This document shows positions 1-7,103 of a stretch of 12,766 nt of DNA, one piece after another. This DNA comes from Clostridia bacterium (lineage in GTDB: Bacteria > Bacillota > Clostridia > DUPQ01): positions 1 through 12,766 of the forward strand of contig JAQVAJ010000012.1 of NCBI GenBank assembly GCA_028690885.1, given 5' to 3'. Each line of letters starts with the position of its first letter. The first letter of the stretch is position 1. The notes under the pieces were generated by a model. The model worked only from the letters and a program-made list of their open reading frames with translations. It did no database searches and was not told the DNA's origin. Both the position numbers and the translations under genes were made by a program.

Positions 1-818
1 CTTTTCTGCACGAAAGGCATATGCTTTTGTGTAAAAACGGTACCTTGAGAAATATATATGCACTTACCCCTATCTATATTCGTGTTATCGTTCTTCGACA
101 CTTTATATCCGATAAATTTATAAGTTGTATCAAGCTCTTCAGCATAAGCTTGAAGTTCCTTTGGTATATGTACAATGTTTAAAAAATCAGACTTATGCAT
201 ACTTACAAAATCGTCATAACCTTTTTTACTCAATAAATAAAAATATGACTTAAGAATTTTATATAGTTCAGAAGCAGTACTATCATCAATTTTATCAGGC
301 TTCATAAATACTTGATCTCTTAATAAATATCTAAAATCATAATATGCCAAAAAATGTTTAATATCAATGTCATATATATTTTTAGGAAATACCGGAATCT
401 CAAAGCAGCATATACTTTTTACTCCCAAATCTTTTGCTATAAATTTTCCCCAGAATGCGGCAAAATCATAAATAATATAATCAATGCTTTCTTCCCTCAA
501 CAATTCTACATAAAATTGCGTTATAACCCTCTCTCTGTCGAGTGTTTGTATAAAAAACAATGCGGTAACTAATACTCTTTGGAGCAAGTCGTCTTGAACA
601 AATGAATTTACTGGATAACCCATACAAAACATATTATATATGTCATTCAGGTTATTATATTCTCTGAATTCACAATCAAATCCACGAAATAAATGACTAT
701 ACATGTTGCTGGAATAACATATAATTTTTTCGCCCTTCAAAGACAATTCCCTTAACATTTCTAGATTAGGCATTATATGACCATAATGCATATATGAAAA
801 ATAAACGCATTTACCCAT
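1..818 (-). CDS. GT1/MGT-type glycosyltransferase (UGT superfamily), C-terminus beyond the window
   Basis: Open from ATG at 818 to the window edge with no stop, giving 272 residues and no C-terminus. The N-terminus reads as the first Rossmann unit of MGT-family UDP-glycosyltransferases: a short beta strand, then Y-G-H-I-M-P at residues 12-17 (the family's GHxxP acceptor-side motif), then LEMLRELSLKGEKI. A D-x-I-I-Y-D-x-A-A-x-W-G segment in mid-domain matches the usual DlvvyD...wg stretch. YISQGTVF at about 255-262 matches the (Y/I)xSxGTv segment that opens the C-terminal nucleotide-sugar domain. The family moves a sugar from an NDP-sugar to a small lipophilic acceptor such as a macrolide, sterol or diacylglycerol; the acceptor here is unknown. 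The ATG directly follows the stop of the nucleotidyltransferase gene (TAA-ATG), so translation is probably coupled. The UDP-sugar-binding motif lies outside the window, so donor choice cannot be read. The family call is good; the substrate is not inferable. Confidence 0.82.
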   Translation of the reverse strand, partial: MGKCVYFSYMHYGHIMPNLEMLRELSLKGEKIICYSSNMYSHLFRGFDCEFREYNNLNDIYNMFCMGYPVNSFVQDDLLQRVLVTALFFIQTLDRERVITQFYVELLREESIDYIIYDFAAFWGKFIAKDLGVKSICCFEIPVFPKNIYDIDIKHFLAYYDFRYLLRDQVFMKPDKIDDSTASELYKILKSYFYLLSKKGYDDFVSMHKSDFLNIVHIPKELQAYAEELDTTYKFIGYKVSKNDNTNIDRGKCIYISQGTVFTQKHMPFVQK

Positions 819-1550
819 TTAAATTTTTCCCTCTCTGTTTATTAAATATGTATTTAGATTTTCAATTTCATAATTATCATTAACATTGAAATAATATTTG
901 CTTATCTCATACATCTGTACTGATTTATTATCTTTTAGTGATATATTTAGGAGATCAACTAGATCCCTTTCTTTTCTTTGTTTATTGACTTCAACCCTAT
1001 TTATATATGTTAAAATCGTATTTCTAAATAATATTGTTCCAGTACCCATTATATTATTGCTGACATTCTTTGGTTTTTCTTCGAAGTAAATTAGCTTTGC
1101 GCCTTTTGTGTGAATACTATATGTGTTGCTTATTCTGCTTTTTTCATAAACATAAACAACTCCGACTAGTATACTTAATTTTGAGTTAGCAAAATATGAA
1201 ATAAAATCCTCATATTTAGGGTTATCATAATATTCATCACCTAACATAAGCATAAAATCATCAGTGTTGATTGCTGGTATGCATTTCTCTATCGCGCCTA
1301 CGATACCATTCAAATTTTTCTGTTCAATAATAATTAGTTCCTTGAATGTACTTTTTCGTGCTTCCGTTATAACATCATCTTTATTGTGGTTTACTACAAT
1401 AATAACTCTTGATATTTCATTAATACTATTCATATAGGATAGTGTTCTTTGAAGCAATGAAATGCCTTGGAATTTGAGTAAACATTTATTTGGGCAATCC
1501 AAATTCGATATTCTGCTTCCTTTACCAGCACATAATATTATGCCAACCAT
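819..1550 (-). CDS. Sugar-phosphate nucleotidyltransferase (NTP_transferase family)
   Basis: 243 residues. The N-terminus has the nucleotidyltransferase signature: GIILCAGKGSRI at residues 3-14 (G-x-G-x-R phosphate-binding loop), followed by PNKCLLKFQG at 20-29, the usual P-K-x-L-l lysine region. G-D-E at 104-106 sits where the family has the metal-binding G-D-(N/D). This fold joins an NTP with a sugar-1-phosphate to give an NDP-sugar and pyrophosphate, or similarly activates a small alcohol phosphate. The length of about 240 residues means only the catalytic domain, without a left-handed beta-helix acetyltransferase tail as in GlmU. The ATG at 1550 has a good GAAGGA site five bases upstream. 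Its stop abuts the glycosyltransferase start, so it probably supplies that enzyme's donor. RmlA-, GalU- or GCD1-like choices cannot be told apart from the visible motifs. Confidence 0.85.
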   Translation of the reverse strand: MVGIILCAGKGSRISNLDCPNKCLLKFQGISLLQRTLSYMNSINEISRVIIVVNHNKDDVITEARKSTFKELIIIEQKNLNGIVGAIEKCIPAINTDDFMLMLGDEYYDNPKYEDFISYFANSKLSILVGVVYVYEKSRISNTYSIHTKGAKLIYFEEKPKNVSNNIMGTGTILFRNTILTYINRVEVNKQRKERDLVDLLNISLKDNKSVQMYEISKYYFNVNDNYEIENLNTYLINREGKI

Positions 1551-1781
1551 GTATTCCTTCTTTAAACTCGTTACAAATCGACATATTTAATTTGTATACT
1601 TTACCCAACAATACCATTTCCAAGCAGTTAATCATCCAACATCTATTATATGTCTTTATTTAATTCTTCTATACATTCAATGCATAAATCTGCTTTCACA
1701 TAATAATTTAGTAAGTGTTGTGTACTATGTTAAACAAATACATTAATAATGTTTTATAACGTTTACGTTTATGAAAACAAT
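1551..1781 (-). other. 231-base gap between loaP-like gene and nucleotidyltransferase gene
   Basis: This AT-rich stretch holds no confident gene. It contains one weak AT-only stem (ACATT/AATGT near 1737-1749, minus sense) followed by a few Ts, too weak to call a terminator. An open frame of 27 codons at 1646-1729 (minus) lacks an ATG; its 3' end from a GTG at 1699 reads VKADLCIECIEELNKDI. It looks protein-like but is too short to name. The gap is where a leader or antitermination target for the downstream operon would lie, but I could not identify a convincing LoaP-binding hairpin here. Confidence 0.4.
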
Positions 1782-2333
1782 TTAGTCCACTTTCCTGATT
1801 AATTCTAACTCAAGTGTAACTGTTCTAAGTTCAGCCATCATAACCAACTCTACTGACACTTTGTGTTTCTGCTTGTTTATACCAGTGATTTTACTTTCAT
1901 ATCCCATTAAAGGACCATCAATAATTATTACTGTATCCCCTTCAATTAATCCTTTTGAATACTCTATACAATAATCCCTATTACATAAACTTAAAAAACA
2001 TGCGATTTCCTCTTCATTTATGGCAAATTTCTCACTTGTTCCATAATTTAGAATTTTAATGATATCATTCGTATTTCTTACAAAACAAATTATTTCATCG
2101 ATGAAGCATATTTCTGGTAAAGGAGATTTTATTATTATATACCCAGGAAATAGTACTTTTGTTATTTTTTTATATTTATTACCTTTCTTGATGCTTACAT
2201 TTTTTTTAAAAGAAAAAGGTTCAAAAGCATGAGATCCAAAACGTTTTTTAATTATGTTGCATATATACTCTTCCTTCCCTGTTGTAACATACAAAACATA
2301 GTAATTTGATTTTGAATCTAGTAGCACAGGCAT
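1782..2333 (-). CDS. loaP: LoaP-like transcription antiterminator (NusG paralogue)
   Basis: 183 residues, close to the usual length for specialised NusG paralogues. The N-terminal NGN domain reads YYVLYVTTGKEEYI (residues 11-24), with LFPGYIIIKS at 61-70, the conserved FPGY strand of NusG/RfaH/UpxY proteins. The C-terminal KOW domain runs about 126-183, with GLIEGDTVIIIDGPLMGYES at 128-147. The RNDYCIEYSKGLIEGD linker region is typical of the LoaP group of Firmicutes, as I recall it. LoaP proteins bind RNA polymerase and a leader RNA hairpin and suppress termination across long biosynthetic operons for antibiotics or polysaccharides. This one lies upstream of, and on the same strand as, the nucleotidyltransferase and glycosyltransferase genes, its likely targets. 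A GAGG site ten bases before the ATG is somewhat distant. UpxY-type NusG paralogues are the main alternative; the NusG family call itself is secure. Confidence 0.86.
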   Translation of the reverse strand: MPVLLDSKSNYYVLYVTTGKEEYICNIIKKRFGSHAFEPFSFKKNVSIKKGNKYKKITKVLFPGYIIIKSPLPEICFIDEIICFVRNTNDIIKILNYGTSEKFAINEEEIACFLSLCNRDYCIEYSKGLIEGDTVIIIDGPLMGYESKITGINKQKHKVSVELVMMAELRTVTLELELIRKVD

Positions 2334-2507
2334 CTGTAATAGTCCTCAAAAACGTATATTTTTTATTATATATTTATACAAATAATATATATCAACTAAA
2401 TTTATATGACCTTCATCTTCTATCTGTACAATCTCGCTGTACTCGATATATTATGAATTTTTTATAACATTGTTTTAAGTTAACATATTATTAGCATAAA
2501 GTCAACA
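2334..2507 (-). promoter_or_regulatory. Leader and probable promoter region of the loaP-like gene
   Basis: 174 bases between the loaP-like start and the IS4 target duplication. On the minus strand a TTGACT (2500-2505) could be a -35 box, but the base run 17 positions on (TAACTT) is a poor -10, so the promoter is tentative. A small hairpin, GTACA-7-TGTAC, lies at 2426-2442 in otherwise structureless AT-rich leader. It could be a leader RNA element, but nothing else supports this. The IS4 duplication begins two bases beyond the TTGACT. Confidence 0.35.
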
Positions 2508-2519
2508 CTAATTTAAAAA
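2508..2519. repeat. Left 12-bp target-site duplication of the IS4-family element
   Basis: CTAATTTAAAAA immediately precedes the left inverted repeat and is repeated exactly at 4090-4101 after the right inverted repeat. Confidence 0.88.
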
Positions 2520-2520
2520 T

Positions 2521-2539
2521 TTGAGTTTCCGTATTTTAT
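2521..2539. repeat. Left terminal inverted repeat of the IS4-family element
   Basis: TTGAGTTTCCGTATTTTAT matches the inverted complement of 4071-4089 at 17 of 19 positions; the differences are single A/G changes. Confidence 0.88.
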
Positions 2540-2620
2540 CTTGCATATAAATAAAACTGTAATTAATCTGTCAATAACCTAATGAAAATGGCCTTAAATA
2601 AGGAAATGCCTCTCGATTTT

Positions 2621-2629
2621 TGGTATAAT
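2621..2629 (+). promoter_or_regulatory. Extended -10 promoter of the IS4-family transposase
   Basis: TGGTATAAT is a perfect extended -10 (TG-n-TATAAT), with TATAAT at 2624-2629, fifty bases before the transposase start. No good -35 box sits 17 bases upstream, which an extended -10 promoter can do without. Confidence 0.55.
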
Positions 2630-2678
2630 AGAATTGTAAAAAAATTATCACACTAAACAAAAACCGGCGGCACCTCAC

Positions 2679-3932
2679 ATGACTAATTCTACCACAGATA
2701 CCTATGGAATCAAACGCAAAATAATAAGCTTTTGTAATAAATTAACTAAAGATGCTGGACAGGTGCAAACTAAATTCGTTCAGGATATGGTTTATGGATT
2801 AGTTAAGTCCAAAAGCGTGCTGCTCTCTAATATATCAGATGCTTTGATAGAGCCTATTAAATAGATTAATACCATAGAACGGCTAAGTAATAATCTAGTG
2901 AATGACTTAAGCCCAACCATTAAAACCAATTACAACAATCAAGTAAATAAAGCACTTGGAGAATCACCAGTCATCCTGGTTGATGATAGCGATGTAATAA
3001 AGCCTCATGGCTTGCATTTCGAATCATTGGGCATGGTCAGAGATGGCTCAAGCATTTAAAAGGACTATGAAAAAGGCTATATGATTACTGAAATGGTTGC
3101 TGTTACACAAGACAAAAAGCAACCCATAAGCCTGTTTTCACATATTCATTCCTCTACAGATATGCAATACCGCTCAACAAATACTGTAACCTATCAAGGA
3201 CTTTATGAAGTTATTGCCACACTCGGCAGGAAGGCTACCTTTGTTTTTGATCGAGGCTATGACATGAATGAACTGTTCAAGTATATGTATATGAAGGACC
3301 AGGATTTCGTTATTCGCCTTACAGAGCGGAGAAAACTGTTTTACAAGGGCAGATTGCATAAGTCCACTACACTGAGAGATTCAAGAAAAGGCAAGATAAA
3401 GACTACTGTATTGTTCCAAGGGCAAGAAAAGGAATGCTACATAAGTCATCTTAATGTTCAAATAACTGCAGCTAAGAAAAATATGCGTCTGCTTTTAGTA
3501 TATGGATTAGGCAGCCAGCCTATGATGCTGGCTACCAATAAACGGATTTTATCCAAAGCCGATGCTGAAGACATCCTGCGCTTTTACTTATCACGCTGGC
3601 GCATAGAGGAGTACTTTCGTTTTAAAAAGCAGGAGTATGATTTTGAGAACTTCAGAGTTAGAGACTTGAAGGCAATCAATAACCTGAACCAGCTTCTAAC
3701 ATATGTTTTGGAATTCATAGGTTTGTTGGCGGACAAAGTAAATGGCAACAGGCTTTCAAATAAGATGATAAGAAACTCTAATTCAATACGAGGCAAAGTC
3801 TTGTTCTACTGTTATCAGATAGCAAACGGGATCTCTACGACCTTGGCTTATGCTAAAACAGGAATTGAAGAATGGAAGAACATTCGTCGTACTGAACGTA
3901 ACCGGCAACTTGAATTCAATTTCATATGCTGA
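2679..3932 (+). pseudogene. IS4-family DDE transposase, interrupted by two in-frame stops
   Basis: A single reading frame of 417 residues broken by TAG at 2862-2864 (residue 62) and TAA at 3057-3059 (residue 127). The frame never shifts: sequence before, between and after the stops aligns continuously with IS4-family proteins (…IERLSNNL…, VILVDDSDVIKPHG, GMVRDGSS, KGYMITEMVAVT, PISLFSHIHSS). The DDE triad is visible: an Asp in the DDSD cluster (residues 102-105), Asp191 in FVFDRGYD, and Glu310 in the IS4 signature Y-x2-R-x3-E-x6-K (Y303, R306, E310, K317). The longest open part starts at 3081 and gives 283 residues without the first catalytic Asp. The ATG at 2679 has only a weak upstream ribosome site. 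The family call is firm, and inactivation by point mutation is the simplest reading. Confidence 0.9.
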
Positions 3933-4070
3933 GAAAAAGACAACTAAATAGAATATTGATAAAACGACTATTAAGTGAACCCATTTTTGCTAAAATTGAT
4001 AAAGAAGGAATATTAAATACAATTTAACAGTTTACTTCATAAAATTGAAACCAAATAATCGCTTCCTAAT

Positions 4071-4089
4071 ACAAAACACGGAAACTCAA
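4071..4089. repeat. Right terminal inverted repeat of the IS4-family element
   Basis: Inverted copy of 2521-2539, 17 of 19 identical; the outer end is CTCAA at 4085-4089. Confidence 0.88.
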
Positions 4090-4101
4090 CTAATTTAAAA
4101 A
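4090..4101. repeat. Right 12-bp target-site duplication of the IS4-family element
   Basis: CTAATTTAAAAA, identical to 2508-2519. It overlaps the left 8-bp duplication (4095-4102) of the neighbouring ISL3-family element by seven bases. Confidence 0.88.
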
Positions 4102-4102
4102 G
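4095..4102. repeat. Left 8-bp target-site duplication of the ISL3-family element
   Basis: TTAAAAAG directly before the left repeat; an identical copy follows the right repeat at 7566-7573. Confidence 0.9.
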
Positions 4103-4126
4103 GGTTCTTTACTTCTTTCTGTGAAA
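4103..4126. repeat. Left terminal inverted repeat of the ISL3-family element
   Basis: 24 bases that match the inverted complement of 7542-7565 except for one T/C difference at position 18. Confidence 0.92.
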
Positions 4127-4128
4127 AG

Positions 4129-4983
4129 TTACAATGGGAACGGATTCGGATATGAAAGCTGCAGTTTCCCTACGCATATGAATATCGCTGTCCTGAAGCT
4201 CTCGTACAGCCTGAAGCCTCTCGCTTTCCTCTTAGCTGTCTGTATCATACTGTTCATACCTTCTGCAAAAGCGTTAGTATATCTGTTCTCAAAATACTCC
4301 AATATCTCTTCCTTGTTCTTCCTGAATGATCTTGCCACTTTCTTCATCGGCTCCAACCTGCTGTGCATCATCCAGCTTGTCAGCTTGTCAAACTCCTCCT
4401 CAGCCTTTTGGGTATTGATATTTCTATACACCTCGTCAAACATCTGGACCATCCTGTAAGCCCTTCCGGTCTTAGGATATGATCTGCATATATTATCCTT
4501 CGCCTGCTCCTGGTCCTTCGTCATACGGCTTTGCGGTATCATTAAAAGCTTGCTCCCCATCCATTTCCAGTTCCTGCTTTTCTTCCCTTGCTCTTCCTTC
4601 CTTACTTCATCCATGCCGTCCAGTATCAGCTTCTTGACATGGAACTTGTCATATACAGTCTTTGCATACGGGAAGCATTCAGCGCATCCTGCCTTGTATG
4701 CTTTTGACATATCCATGCTTATATGGCTGATATTGCCGCTTTCTCCGCCTTTTGAGTCGAATTCGTATGAGAATCTGACTACAGCTTCAGCATCCCTCCC
4801 GTTTTCCACGCCTATTACGCATCTTCTTTCCGGATCGCCTATGACTGTCACATAGCTCTGGCCTTTCCTGAACGATGTCTCATCTATGCTTAATCTTTCA
4901 ACTTCAGATAAATCTGTCTCCCTGACAGCCTTATCCACCCAGTATCTGACTATGTGCATTATCGCCGTCCTGCTTATCTTCAA
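4129..4983 (-). pseudogene. ISL3-family transposase, C-terminal fragment (catalytic domain)
   Basis: 284 residues forming the C-terminal two thirds of the ISL3 transposase. Numbered on the reconstructed 415-residue protein, the DDE residues are Asp165 in RLSIDETSF, Asp222 in ISMDMSKAY, and Glu372 in TNAFAEGMNSMIQ, followed by the usual arginine-rich KRKARGFR. The fragment has no start of its own; the first codon at 4983 is a TTG that in the uninterrupted gene is Leu132 of RKALKISR. The upstream part lies at 7106-7498 across the IS21 insert. No frameshift or stop lies within the fragment, so the insertion is the only visible lesion. Confidence 0.92.
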
Positions 4984-4986
4984 AGC
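4982..4986. repeat. Left 5-bp target-site duplication of the IS21-family element
   Basis: AAAGC, repeated at 7104-7108 beyond the right end. Keeping one copy restores the ISL3 transposase reading frame exactly. Confidence 0.9.
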
Positions 4987-5037
4987 TGTTAATGATAATA
5001 TAAAAATGAGCGAAATCTGGAAAATAAATCTGATCAG
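4987..5037. repeat. Left terminal inverted repeat of the IS21-family element
   Basis: Starts TGTTAATG and aligns ungapped with the inverted complement of 7053-7103, with about 38 of 51 positions identical. Long imperfect ends with repeated internal blocks are usual for IS21. Confidence 0.8.
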
Positions 5038-5084
5038 TATTGATTACAGTCTGGTATGATTTTCAAAAAAAAAGGAATGCCGGA

Positions 5085-6290
5085 ATGAAGGAATTAAGAA
5101 AGGATTTATGGATTTTAAAGATGACAGGATTAAAACCAAACTACAGCGCCCTCTCCAGGAAACACAGCGTGTCGAGGAATACGGTCAGGAAATACGACAG
5201 CGGATATCAGGGGAAGGCAAAAACGAGGAAGAAGGCATCCAGGCTTGACAGGTACAGGGACGAGATATCAGAGAAGATCAATGTTGATGGAGTCTTCATA
5301 TCCAGCGTATACCAGTACTTGCGCAAAAAGCATGAGGAGATAGGCAGCGAGTCGAACTTCAGGAAATATGTGGAGAAGCACGGGCTGAAGAAGCAGAAGG
5401 AAGCGGACGCGCATCCGAGGTTCGAAACCCCTTACGGATACCAGATGCAGTTCGACTGGAAGGAAGACATGAAGATGACCAGCAGGCATGGGGAGCTTTT
5501 CGAGTTCAATGTGCTTACCAGCGTCCTGTCATGCTCCAGGATGCATGTGTTCGAGTATTCGAGGACTATGACCCGCCAGGATGTCAAGGCATGCCTTATG
5601 GAGACTTTCAGGAGGCTGGGAGGAGTGCCTGAAGAGGCTCTTACAGACAATATGTCCTCTATAGCCACTAATGGCAGGCTGTCGGAGGACATGAGGCAGT
5701 TCGCTAAGGATTTCGGATTCCGGATCAGAAGATGCAGGCCCAGATCCCCGTTCACGAAGGGCAAGGTGGAATCCAAGAACAGGTTCCTCAACTGGCTAAA
5801 GCCATACGACGGGGAATTCGAAGACGAGCAGGACCTGATAAGGGTGATAAGGGAGATAGAGGAAGAGGCGAACCGAAAGCCTAACGGCACGACGATGGCT
5901 CCGCCTTCCCTTCTTTACGAGAAGGAGAAGGAGCACCTGCAGGAGCTCCCGAACGAGAGGGTGTTCGACTGGCATCGGGACCAGAGGACACCGGCAAAAG
6001 TCACTTGCGAGTCACTCGTCACGTTCAAGGGGTGCAGGTACTCCGTCCCTATGGAATACATAAGCAAGACCGTCCAGTTAAAGGCTGAAGGCGGGATGCT
6101 CAGCATATATTATACAGGAAAGCTCATCCAGACGCACCCGATATGCGGAAAGAGGATGAATTATGACAGGGGCGACTATGAGGGCATTATGAGGAGCTCT
6201 ATGTGGGGCATGGACGATTCCGTCCTCAAGAGGATGGTCTCGGAAAACCTGACGCTGCTCGACGGCATAGGGGGTGAAAGGGATGTCTAA
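5085..6290 (+). CDS. istA: IS21-family transposase IstA
   Basis: 401 residues from the ATG at 5085, chosen because AAGGA lies eight bases upstream (5072-5076). An upstream TTG at 5040 in the same frame has no such site and would extend the protein to 416 residues. The N-terminus holds a helix-turn-helix (LKPNYSALSRKHSVSRNTVRKY, residues 16-37). The integrase core has Asp124 in MQFDWKED, Asp188 in LTDNMSS and Glu229 in KGKVESKNRF, the D-D-35E-like triad of IstA with 40 residues between the last two. The C-terminal part (KGCRYSVPMEYISKTVQLKA) is the usual beta-rich IstA tail. IstA cuts and joins the element ends and works with IstB. Its 3' end overlaps the istB start by eight bases, so the two are translated together. 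Confidence 0.95.
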   Translation: MKELRKDLWILKMTGLKPNYSALSRKHSVSRNTVRKYDSGYQGKAKTRKKASRLDRYRDEISEKINVDGVFISSVYQYLRKKHEEIGSESNFRKYVEKHGLKKQKEADAHPRFETPYGYQMQFDWKEDMKMTSRHGELFEFNVLTSVLSCSRMHVFEYSRTMTRQDVKACLMETFRRLGGVPEEALTDNMSSIATNGRLSEDMRQFAKDFGFRIRRCRPRSPFTKGKVESKNRFLNWLKPYDGEFEDEQDLIRVIREIEEEANRKPNGTTMAPPSLLYEKEKEHLQELPNERVFDWHRDQRTPAKVTCESLVTFKGCRYSVPMEYISKTVQLKAEGGMLSIYYTGKLIQTHPICGKRMNYDRGDYEGIMRSSMWGMDDSVLKRMVSENLTLLDGIGGERDV

Positions 6291-7047
6291 CTACAACAGG
6301 CTGACAGGCAATCTTGAAAAGCTAGGGCTTAGCACCTTCAAAGACAATCTGGGCCAGAGCATAGACGCGGTGAACAGCAGGGAGATCGCTTATGTGGACT
6401 CTCTGCTGGCCTTGACGGACGCGGAAATCAGGTTCAGGAAGGAGCGTGCGGAGCATTCGTGCATAACCGTGGCGAATTTCCCGTTCATAAAGGGATTCGA
6501 CGATTTCGACTTCTCCTTCCAGCCGTGCGTGAACGAGGGGAGGATACGCGGGTTCTCGGACTTCAGATTCATCGGGCAGAAGGAGAACATAATATTCCTA
6601 GGGACATCAGGCGTCGGCAAGACCCACCTTGCGACCTCTATAGGGATAGAATGCGCCAAGGAGAGGTATTCCATATACTTCACCACATGCAATGACCTTC
6701 TGGCAAGCCTGAAGAAAGCCCACATGGAGAACAGGCTGCATCAGAGGCTCAGGCATTACAGCAAATACAGGGTGCTTATCATAGATGAGATAGGATACCT
6801 TCCTATTGACCCTAATTCGGCTAACATGTTCTTCCAGCTGGTCAATATGAGGTACGAGAAGAACTCCACGATAATAACCACCAACAAGCCTTTTGGGGAA
6901 TGGGGCGAGGTTTTCGGGGACCCTACGATAGCAAATGCGATCCTTGACAGGCTGCTTCACCATTCCCACATAATCAAGATCACTGGAAGGTCTTACAGGA
7001 CGAGGAATGCAATATCCTCAAATGATGTTGAACAAGAAAGGCAGTAA
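6283..7047 (+). CDS. istB: IS21-family helper ATPase IstB
   Basis: 254 residues from the ATG at 6283, with GGGGGTG just upstream. A GTG at 6274 in frame would add three residues. It is an AAA+ ATPase of the DnaC/IstB type: Walker A G-T-S-G-V-G-K-T at residues 107-114, Walker B VLIIDE at 164-169, and the family's GYLPID right after it. IstB binds ATP and DNA, selects the target and stimulates IstA. The start overlaps the istA stop (ATGTCTAA), typical translational coupling in IS21. No lesion is seen. Confidence 0.95.
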   Translation: MSNYNRLTGNLEKLGLSTFKDNLGQSIDAVNSREIAYVDSLLALTDAEIRFRKERAEHSCITVANFPFIKGFDDFDFSFQPCVNEGRIRGFSDFRFIGQKENIIFLGTSGVGKTHLATSIGIECAKERYSIYFTTCNDLLASLKKAHMENRLHQRLRHYSKYRVLIIDEIGYLPIDPNSANMFFQLVNMRYEKNSTIITTNKPFGEWGEVFGDPTIANAILDRLLHHSHIIKITGRSYRTRNAISSNDVEQERQ

Positions 7048-7052
7048 AGAAA

Positions 7053-7103
7053 GTGGTCACTTTTATTTTCCACTTTTTGCACTAATTTATATTGACATTA
7101 ACA
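7053..7103. repeat. Right terminal inverted repeat of the IS21-family element
   Basis: Inverted partner of 4987-5037; the outermost bases on the plus strand are CATTAACA at 7096-7103. Confidence 0.8.

Larger units (their letters stand above)
2520..4089 (+). mobile_element. IS4-family insertion sequence (inactive)
   Basis: A 1570-base element bounded by inverted repeats: TTGAGTTTCCGTATTTTAT at 2521-2539, and its inverted partner ending at 4089 with 17 of 19 identical bases. It is flanked by a perfect 12-bp direct repeat, CTAATTTAAAAA, at 2508-2519 and 4090-4101. The element length and a 10-12 bp duplication fit the IS4/IS231 type. It carries one transposase frame with two stop codons, so it cannot move on its own unless a related transposase acts on its ends. 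The left boundary could be 2520 or 2521, since base 2520 is outside the matching repeat. Confidence 0.9.
4987..7103 (+). mobile_element. IS21-family insertion sequence, apparently intact
   Basis: A 2117-base element with istA and istB in the usual order. Both ends begin TGTTAATG and stay alike inward: about three quarters of the first 51 bases match without gaps, including AATATAAA and TGGAAAATAAA blocks. It sits in the ISL3 transposase gene, pointing against it, with a 5-bp duplication AAAGC. Both genes are full length with their catalytic residues, so the element may still be mobile. It is visibly richer in G and C than the flanking host genes. Confidence 0.93.

Noticed and set aside
354..572. 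72-residue plus-strand open frame
   Set aside because: It lies antisense to the glycosyltransferase frame, whose motifs are clear, and has no ribosome site.
1740..1760. Hairpin-like AT repeats after the loaP-like gene as a terminator
   Set aside because: The stems are five A-T-rich pairs with no strong T run; termination would be very weak.
2862..3059. Stop-codon readthrough or recoding in the IS4-type transposase
   Set aside because: No recoding signal is seen, and two different stops in a non-essential gene are better explained by point mutation; other genes use TAG and TAA as normal stops.
5432..5890. 152-residue minus-strand open frame inside istA
   Set aside because: It is a shadow frame opposite a gene with all its catalytic motifs; no family features.
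6607..6969. 120-residue minus-strand open frame inside istB
   Set aside because: It is antisense to the Walker motifs of IstB, with no features of its own.
4989..7101. TTAA as a 4-bp duplication for the IS21-family element
   Set aside because: It leaves a frameshift in the rejoined ISL3 gene, while the TGTTAATG ends with AAAGC duplicated restore the frame and lengthen the matching ends.
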